Below are positions 7,387 to 11,671 of a stretch of 11,671 nucleotides of DNA, in pieces. The DNA comes from Caulobacter sp. CCH9-E1. Lineage in GTDB: Bacteria; Pseudomonadota; Alphaproteobacteria; Caulobacterales; Caulobacteraceae. Made by a program: the position numbers and the translations under genes. Numbering within the stretch: position 1 is the stretch's first letter; the number at the start of each line of letters is the position of its first letter. The notes beneath the pieces are model-generated. The model was not told where the DNA came from, did no database searches, and saw nothing but the letters and a program-made list of their open reading frames with translations. Location: contig NZ_LSJA01000153.1 in assembly GCF_001556515.1 (NCBI RefSeq), forward strand, positions 1-11,671, in the 5' to 3' direction.

Positions 7387-7989
7387 ATGAGCGACGCGCT
7401 TCTCCCCTCGACGCGGATCAATCTCGAGCGGGCGACGGTGCTCGTACTGGATGATAACGGTCCCTCGCTCGACATCTTGTCGCAGGTCGTCTCCGGCTTT
7501 GGCGTCAAGCAGCTGTTCCGCGCGGAAAGCGTCGCCGACGCCCAGACCCTGGTCCGCACCAAGACTTTCGATCTGATCATCAGCGACGTGCAGATGCCGA
7601 CGACGGACGGCATCGAGTTCATTCAGTGGCTTCGCCGCGAAGGCGGCGAGAGCAATCGCTATATTCCCGTGATCCTGGTCACCGGCCACACCCGCACCTC
7701 GCAGATCTTCAAGGTCCGCGATGCGGGCGCCAACTTCATGGTGGCCAAGCCGATCACGCCCAAGGTGCTGCTGGAGCGCATCTTCTGGGTGGCCCGCGAG
7801 GACCGCGCCTTCATCGAGTGCGACACCTATGTCGGACCTGATCGGCGCTTCAAGCACGAGGGGCCACCGCCGGGGACGGACGGGCGGCGTAAGGACGACC
7901 TTCCGGCGGAGGTGGGCGAGGCGCAGACGCCCAACATGTCCGACGATGAAATCGCAAACCTGATGCGCCCAGCCAAGGTGCAGATATGA
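7387..7989 (+). CDS. cleA: CheY-like protein with arginine-rich C-terminal extension (Cle type, probable CleA)
   Basis: A 200-residue protein with an N-terminal receiver (about 15-135) and an extension absent from ordinary CheY. The receiver has D22/D23, phospho-acceptor D67 in SDVQMP, T99 and K121, but the switch aromatic is Met (M118). The extension contains YVGPDRR (148-154) and GRR (166-168) within an Arg/Lys/Pro-rich stretch, then NMSDDEIANLM (183-193). In C. crescentus the Cle proteins are CheY-like proteins that bind c-di-GMP through an arginine-rich segment and act at the flagellar switch; one of them, CleA, is encoded in this cluster. Position and architecture fit, but I assign the c-di-GMP role by analogy. 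It starts five bases after cheU and overlaps cheE by four bases (ATGA). Confidence 0.8.
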   Translation: MSDALLPSTRINLERATVLVLDDNGPSLDILSQVVSGFGVKQLFRAESVADAQTLVRTKTFDLIISDVQMPTTDGIEFIQWLRREGGESNRYIPVILVTGHTRTSQIFKVRDAGANFMVAKPITPKVLLERIFWVAREDRAFIECDTYVGPDRRFKHEGPPPGTDGRRKDDLPAEVGEAQTPNMSDDEIANLMRPAKVQI

Positions 7990-8456
7990 AAGTCCGCAAG
8001 TTCCGCCCAACCAATCGCCTGACCGCGATGATCAAGGAGCGCGGGGGCATCATGGCCAAGGATGCGATCGCCGCCGCCGAAGCTGGCGTGGAAAGCCTGC
8101 GCGAGTCGTCAATGGCGGCCCTGGACGAGGCTCTCGCCGAGATCGAGCGCCGGTTCGGCAAGGACGCGCCCGAGCGTGCGTCCGAGCTCTACGAGAGCCT
8201 TTACGTCCTCGGATCAAGGATCATCGACGTCAGCGCCTTCGTGTCGGACGCCGGGATCGACAAGGCGGCCGTGTCGCTTTGCACGCTCGTCGATAGCTGC
8301 GAAGGCTCCGGTAATTGGCGTTGGGACGCGATCGATGTCCATATCGACGCCCTCCGCCTGCTGCGCGCGCATGGCGCTCTGCTGCCCGCCGATCAGCGCG
8401 AGGCCATGCTGCAGGGCCTGTACCAGGTCAGCAATTACCGCCCCGACGAGGCGTAA
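7986..8456 (+). CDS. cheE: CheE, helical chemotaxis-operon protein of uncertain function
   Basis: A 156-residue protein identified as CheE by its place as last gene of the Caulobacter-type che cluster. The N-terminus is basic (MKVRKFRPTNRL). The rest looks helical: about 23-58 (AAAEAGVESLRESSMAALDEAL core), a helix through SELYESLYVLGSRIIDV (66-82), one around IDKAAVSLCTLVDSC, and WDAIDVHIDALRLLRAHG (113-130), followed by a terminal helix. H119 lies in the middle of an amphipathic helix, which invites comparison with histidine phosphotransfer bundles, but the usual HxLKG context is missing. No transmembrane segment or signal peptide is seen. The start ATG 7986 overlaps cleA and has AAGGTG (7975-7980) upstream. 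I know of no firmly established biochemical activity for this family. Confidence 0.72.
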   Translation: MKVRKFRPTNRLTAMIKERGGIMAKDAIAAAEAGVESLRESSMAALDEALAEIERRFGKDAPERASELYESLYVLGSRIIDVSAFVSDAGIDKAAVSLCTLVDSCEGSGNWRWDAIDVHIDALRLLRAHGALLPADQREAMLQGLYQVSNYRPDEA

Positions 8457-8483
8457 GTCCAAGCTTCCAGAACGGCGCTATGT

Positions 8484-8517
8484 GTCGGAAACGCAACGGC
8501 GCGTCGCGTTCTCCGAC
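8484..8517 (+). terminator. Bulged stem-loop after cheE, possible weak terminator
   Basis: GTCGGA-AACGC (8484-8494) pairs with GCGTT-C-TCCGAC (8506-8517), giving an 11-base-pair stem with one unpaired C and an 11-base loop. It begins 27 bases after the cheE stop, where an operon terminator is expected. Only TT follows the stem instead of a run of T, so it is not a good intrinsic terminator; it may slow polymerase, protect the 3' end of the che transcript, or work with Rho. Confidence 0.4.
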
Positions 8518-8543
8518 TTGTGGCCACATTGCGGCCTTGTGGC
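8517..8543 (+). repeat. 8-base direct repeat CTTGTGGC, 19 bases apart
   Basis: CTTGTGGC occurs exactly at 8517-8524 and 8536-8543. The second copy supplies the proposed -35 element of the receptor gene. The segment also contains GCCACA (8523-8528) facing TGTGGC (8538-8543), a 6-base inverted repeat, so the two descriptions partly overlap. It could be an activator site or chance in GC-rich DNA. Confidence 0.35.
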
Positions 8544-8565
8544 GCGAGCTCGGCTTTGTTAGCAC
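8537..8565 (+). promoter_or_regulatory. Candidate sigma-73 promoter of the TonB-dependent receptor gene
   Basis: TTGTGGC (8537-8543), 14 bases, then GTTAGCAC (8558-8565). Each element matches 5 of 7 fixed positions of the Caulobacter housekeeping consensus TTGACGS-N10-14-GCTANAWC, and the spacing is at the upper allowed limit. It would place the transcription start near 8572, inside the first operator-like box, a sensible arrangement for repression. The assignment is by eye and tentative. Confidence 0.35.
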
Positions 8566-8567
8566 TA

Positions 8568-8581
8568 TGCCACCGGTGTCA
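8568..8581. promoter_or_regulatory. Operator-like box 1 (LacI-family style palindrome)
   Basis: TGCCACCGGTGTCA differs at one position from the perfect palindrome TGACACCGGTGTCA. An even-length palindrome with a central CG is the usual form of a LacI-family operator. It shares the 10-base core ACCGGTGTCA, inverted, with box 2, and lies over the predicted transcription start of the receptor gene. Confidence 0.6.
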
Positions 8582-8599
8582 AAAACCTCGATTGGCTTC

Positions 8600-8613
8600 T
8601 GACACCGGTAACA
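8600..8613. promoter_or_regulatory. Operator-like box 2 (LacI-family style palindrome)
   Basis: TGACACCGGTAACA matches the palindrome TGACACCGGTGTCA at 12 of 14 positions; its left ten bases are the exact inverse of the right ten of box 1. The centres of the two boxes are 32 bases apart, close to three helical turns, so two repressor dimers would sit on the same DNA face. Confidence 0.58.
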
Positions 8614-8638
8614 AAAATCAAGACTTACCGGCTGGGGC

Positions 8639-8667
8639 TCGTTTCGCGAGGGAAGGTCGCGAAGCGG
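8639..8667 (+). other. Strong leader hairpin in the receptor mRNA
   Basis: CGTTTCGCGA (8640-8649) pairs with TCGCGAAGCG (8657-8666), including one T-G wobble, and a further T-G pair at 8639/8667 can form, around a 7-base loop GGGAAGG. It lies in the proposed 5' untranslated region, about 55 bases before the start codon. A smaller hairpin, GGCG-CAAG-CGCC (8684-8695), follows just ahead of the ribosome binding site. There is no T-run, so it is not a terminator. No known riboswitch class is recognised. Confidence 0.5.
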
Positions 8668-8720
8668 ATCAAAGGCCAGACAGGGCGCAAGCGCCTATGG
8701 TCGACACGGGAGGAGGCTAT

Positions 8721-11537
8721 ATGTCCAAGAATTTCACGGCGCGGTCGCGCGCTCTGCAGTACGGCGTCTCGGTCCTGACGCTGATGATGGCGGGCGGCGC
8801 GATGGCGCAGACGGCTCCGACGGCGCCAGCCGCCGATCCGGCCGAGGCCGTCGTCGAGGAAGTCGTCGTCACCGGCTTCCGCAAGTCGTTGGACGCGGCT
8901 CTGAACGTCAAGCGCGACTCGGTCTCGTCGGTCGACGTGATCGTCGCCGAAGACATCGCCAAGTTCCCCGATCAGAACCTTGCGGAATCCCTGCAGCGCG
9001 TGCCCGGCATCTCGATCGTCCGTGACGGCGGCGAAGGCCGCGCCATTACCGTGCGCGGCCTGGGCTCGCAGTTCACCCGCGTCAGGGTCAACGGCATGGA
9101 AGCCATCGCGACCACCGCTGATGGCGCGAGCGCCAACCGTGAGCGCGGTTTCGATTTCAACGTCTTCGCCTCCGAGCTCTTCAGCTCGCTGGTCGTGCAC
9201 AAGACCGCCGAGGCTTCGCTGGACGAAGGCTCGCTGGGCGCGGTGGTCGACTTGAACACCGGCAACCCCATGCGCGGCAAGGACGGCTTCACCATGGCCC
9301 TCAGCGCGCAGGGGCAATACAATGACCTGAGCGATGACCTTGGCCCGCGTGTCGCCGGCCTCGTCAACTACCGCGCGCCGAGCGGCTTCTGGGCCGCGTC
9401 GATTTCGGCCGCCTACTCGCAGCAGAACCAGCTCGAATCGACCAACAATACGGTCCGCTGGGCGCAGGCCCGGTTCAACCGCGTCGGAACGACGAGCTGC
9501 TTCACCACCCAGAACTCGGGCGGCTTCTACGTTCCAAGCGACGCCTGTAACCAGGTCGCTCTCGCCTTCCACCCCCGCATCCCGCGCTATGGCGAGGTGA
9601 ACCACGATCGCGAGCGCCTGGGAGTCACCGGCAGCTTGCAGTTCGCCCCGACCGACCGCACCAAGCTGTCAATCGACGGCCTGTTCTCGCGCTACAAGGC
9701 GATCCGCAACGAGAAGTGGGGCGAGGTGCTGTTCCGCTCGAACGAGCGTTCGATCAGCGTTCGCGACTATACGATCGACAGCAATAACAACCTGATCAAG
9801 GGCACGTTCGACAACGCCTGGGTGCGGATCGAGCACTACGAGCGCAAGCTGGACACCACGTTCCAGCAACTCAGCGCCAATCTGCAGCACGAGTTCAGCG
9901 ACAAGTTCAAGATCGACGCCCTGGCTGGCTTCTCGAAGTCGGACGCCGACATCCCCTACGAGACTACGATCATCTTCGACGATCGTGACGCCACCGGCTA
10001 CCGCTACGACTACACCGACATGAAGAAGCCGGTGCTAGCGTTCGGGACCAGCGTCACGGACCCGACGAACTTCCAATTCGCGGAGTTCCGCGATCGTCCG
10101 TCCAACAACACCAACAAGTTCAAGACCTTCGCCCTGAACGGCGACTGGTCGGTGACGGATGCCGTGTCCTTGAAGGGCGGCGCTTCGTTCCGCCAGTTCG
10201 ATTTCAGTCTGCGCGAAGGCGCTCGCGACTCGACCTACTGCGCGGCCTTCACCTGCGCAGCCGGGACCTATGGCGCGCCGGTCACGTCGGCCCTGGCCCA
10301 GAACTTCGAGCTGAAGGGCGCCGACGCGCCGGCCGGCACGACGACCAGCTGGGTGGTGCCGAATCTGCAGGCCGCCACCGCGCTGATCAATCTGTACCAG
10401 CGTCCCTTGATCGTGCAGGCGGGCAACACCCGCTCGGTCACCGAAAAGGACACCGGCGCCTACCTGCAGGTGGACTTGAAGAGCCAGCTGGCGGGCGTGG
10501 ACTACGCCCTGAACGCCGGCGTTCGCTATGTGAAGACCGAGCAGTCCTCGACGGGCATCAACAACAGCCAGACCGTCACGGTCGATCGCAAGTACACGGA
10601 CTGGCTGCCGGCCGCCAACCTGGTCATCTACCCGGCTGAAAAGCTGATCCTGCGTCTGTCGGCCGCCGAGGTCATGACTCGCCCGAACCTGGGCAGCCTG
10701 ACCCCGGGCGGCACCGTAGACGGCTTCAACTACCGCGTCACCTTCGGCAACCCGCAACTGGATCCCTACCGCGCCAAGGCCTACGACGCCGCCGTCGAAT
10801 GGTACTTCGCCCGCGAATCGATCTTCTCGGTCGCGGTGTTCCAAAAGGATATCGACAGCTTCCCGATCTCGGCGACCCGTCAGGGGACCTACGCCTCGAC
10901 CGGCCTGCCGACCTCGCTGATCCTGGCCAGCTCGCCGGCCGCGGCTAATCCAGAAGGTCAGCCCTGGACCATCAACACCACGGTCAACGGCCAGGGCGGC
11001 AAGCTGAAGGGCGTAGAATTCGCGGTGCAGGGGCCGTTCAGCTTCCTGCCGGGCTTCTGGTCGAACTTCGGCGGTATCGCCAACGTCACCCTGGTCGACT
11101 CCGATGTCGACTATTCGTTCCAGGGCGCGGGCACCGTTCCCTATGTTCTGGGTCCCGACGGTCGTCCTTTGAACACTTTCCCGCAGCTTGTGGCGGGCAC
11201 GACGTCTGAGCGTCTCTTCAACCTGTCGCGCCGCGCCTACAACGCGACTCTGTACTACGAGGCCGACAAGTTCAGCGCCCGCGCCTCCGTCGCCTATCGT
11301 AGTGGTTATCTCGATGCCATCAGCGGCACCGGCAACGTGTTCGAGGGCTACAACAGCTCGATCAATGTCGACGCCTCGATGCGTTATCGCGTGACCGACC
11401 AGTTCGAAGTCTCGCTGGAAGGCGTGAACCTGACGGACGAGTACCGCGATCGCTTCACCGATCTCGAAGCCAATCGCAACTACGAATACAACCACTTCGG
11501 CCGGACCATCATGTTCGGGGTCCGCTACAAGATGTAG
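8721..11537 (+). CDS. TonB-dependent outer-membrane receptor (Xanthomonas/Caulobacter large type)
   Basis: A 938-residue outer-membrane transporter that brings a bulky ligand into the periplasm using TonB energy. A signal peptide (1-29) is cleaved after AMA, before Q30; a short Ala/Pro linker leads to the TonB box EEVVVTG (46-52). The plug (about 60-182) includes FPDQNLAESLQRVPGISI and ITVRGLGSQFTRVRVNG. The remaining 750 residues have barrel-strand alternation and end in HFGRTIMFGVRYKM. The overall pattern fits the carbohydrate-related TonB-Xanth-Caul family. Cysteine pairs C260/C276 and C507/C512 probably form disulfides in surface loops. I start at ATG 8721 because it gives a clean signal peptide and follows AGGAGG (8711-8716) by four bases; the frame is open back to 8520, but that part has no signal features. 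A nagA-like neighbour and LacI-type operators suggest an amino-sugar or chitin-fragment substrate; this is inference. Confidence 0.9.
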   Translation: MSKNFTARSRALQYGVSVLTLMMAGGAMAQTAPTAPAADPAEAVVEEVVVTGFRKSLDAALNVKRDSVSSVDVIVAEDIAKFPDQNLAESLQRVPGISIVRDGGEGRAITVRGLGSQFTRVRVNGMEAIATTADGASANRERGFDFNVFASELFSSLVVHKTAEASLDEGSLGAVVDLNTGNPMRGKDGFTMALSAQGQYNDLSDDLGPRVAGLVNYRAPSGFWAASISAAYSQQNQLESTNNTVRWAQARFNRVGTTSCFTTQNSGGFYVPSDACNQVALAFHPRIPRYGEVNHDRERLGVTGSLQFAPTDRTKLSIDGLFSRYKAIRNEKWGEVLFRSNERSISVRDYTIDSNNNLIKGTFDNAWVRIEHYERKLDTTFQQLSANLQHEFSDKFKIDALAGFSKSDADIPYETTIIFDDRDATGYRYDYTDMKKPVLAFGTSVTDPTNFQFAEFRDRPSNNTNKFKTFALNGDWSVTDAVSLKGGASFRQFDFSLREGARDSTYCAAFTCAAGTYGAPVTSALAQNFELKGADAPAGTTTSWVVPNLQAATALINLYQRPLIVQAGNTRSVTEKDTGAYLQVDLKSQLAGVDYALNAGVRYVKTEQSSTGINNSQTVTVDRKYTDWLPAANLVIYPAEKLILRLSAAEVMTRPNLGSLTPGGTVDGFNYRVTFGNPQLDPYRAKAYDAAVEWYFARESIFSVAVFQKDIDSFPISATRQGTYASTGLPTSLILASSPAAANPEGQPWTINTTVNGQGGKLKGVEFAVQGPFSFLPGFWSNFGGIANVTLVDSDVDYSFQGAGTVPYVLGPDGRPLNTFPQLVAGTTSERLFNLSRRAYNATLYYEADKFSARASVAYRSGYLDAISGTGNVFEGYNSSINVDASMRYRVTDQFEVSLEGVNLTDEYRDRFTDLEANRNYEYNHFGRTIMFGVRYKM

Positions 11538-11563
11538 TCCCGCCTAAACGCTGGAATGGAATG

Positions 11564-11593
11564 GGCCGCCGGGTGACTGGCGGCCTTTTCTTT
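11564..11593 (+). terminator. Intrinsic terminator of the TonB-dependent receptor gene
   Basis: GGCCGCC (11564-11570) pairs perfectly with GGCGGCC (11579-11585) around an 8-base loop and is followed directly by TTTTCTTT. It lies 26 bases after the receptor stop and before the end of the convergent gene. The opposite strand lacks a comparable T-run, so it should work mainly on the plus strand. Confidence 0.88.
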
Positions 11594-11604
11594 GCCGAGC
11601 TGGG

Positions 11605-11671
11605 CTAAGCGAAGCGCCCGTCGATCCAGGTTTTCGCGACGTTGAGGTCGTCGTCCAGCAGGCAGAAGTCG
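11605..11671 (-). CDS. nagA: Probable N-acetylglucosamine-6-phosphate deacetylase, C-terminal 21 codons
   Basis: Reading the minus strand from the window edge gives 21 residues containing DFCLLDDDLNVAKTWIDG and ending GRFA before a TAG stop. This pattern (hydrophobic strand, LD-x-DL-x-V, then a TW-x-x-G strand) is the closing beta hairpin of amidohydrolases of the NagA type, which deacetylate GlcNAc-6-phosphate to glucosamine-6-phosphate in the cytoplasm. Other amidohydrolases have similar ends, so the family is fairly safe and the exact enzyme less so. The gene converges on the receptor gene, with the terminator between them. By synteny a GlcNAc utilisation locus is expected to continue beyond the window. 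Confidence 0.55.
   Translation of the reverse strand, partial: DFCLLDDDLNVAKTWIDGRFA

Noticed and set aside
8484..8543. Stem-loops after cheE as a mobile or REP element
   Set aside because: Only one copy is visible, without transposase or target duplication; a transcript 3'-end structure is the simpler reading.
8520..8720. Upstream in-frame extension of the receptor gene by 67 codons
   Set aside because: It would bury the signal peptide, run through the operators and leader hairpins, and ignore the AGGAGG site serving ATG 8721.
10035..11495. 486-residue open frame on the minus strand opposite the receptor gene
   Set aside because: Same explanation: a long antisense open frame in GC-rich DNA with no recognisable motif, opposite a clear TonB-dependent receptor.
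1..11671. tRNA, rRNA, CRISPR array, phage or insertion-sequence elements
   Set aside because: I saw no cloverleaf, rRNA-like segment, spaced direct repeats or transposase coding sequence anywhere in the window.

Overview
The window reads as chromosomal DNA of a Caulobacter-type alphaproteobacterium. GC is very high, genes are packed with start/stop overlaps, and the order mcp-STAS-cheY-cheA-cheW-cheR-cheB-cheY-cheD-cheU-cheY-like-cheE followed by a TonB-dependent receptor is the order I remember for the main chemotaxis cluster (che1) of Caulobacter crescentus. The species assignment is inference; the gene order is seen directly.

Region 1 (about 1-8456) is a single-strand chemotaxis operon. 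It runs from the signalling tip of a chemoreceptor whose start lies outside the window, through a STAS protein, CheYI, CheA, CheW, CheR, CheB, CheYII, CheD, CheU, a Cle-type CheY-like protein and CheE. Junctions are overlaps of 1 or 4 bases or gaps of 3-5 bases, except for 66 bases before cheA that hold a possible internal promoter. Together the genes encode receptor, coupling protein, kinase, both adaptation enzymes plus the deamidase CheD, three receiver-type outputs and two small helical accessory proteins of uncertain function.

Region 2 (8457-8720) is the only sizeable gap. It holds a bulged stem-loop after cheE, a possible housekeeping promoter, two near-palindromic 14-base operator-like boxes about three helical turns apart, a strong leader hairpin, and a good ribosome binding site.

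Region 3 (8721-11593) is a complete outer-membrane TonB-dependent receptor of the large Xanthomonas/Caulobacter type, with signal peptide, TonB box, plug and barrel, closed by a clear intrinsic terminator. Region 4 (11605-11671, minus strand) is the last 21 codons of a convergent gene that looks like an N-acetylglucosamine-6-phosphate deacetylase. With the LacI-type operators, this suggests the receptor takes up an amino sugar or chitin oligosaccharide.

Nothing here is a wholly unknown system. The least explained parts are CheU (a DxxxQ motif like that of the CheZ phosphatase), the Cle-type protein (an arginine-rich segment plus a C-terminal peptide resembling the CheY-docking peptide of FliM), CheE, and the regulatory region of the receptor gene.
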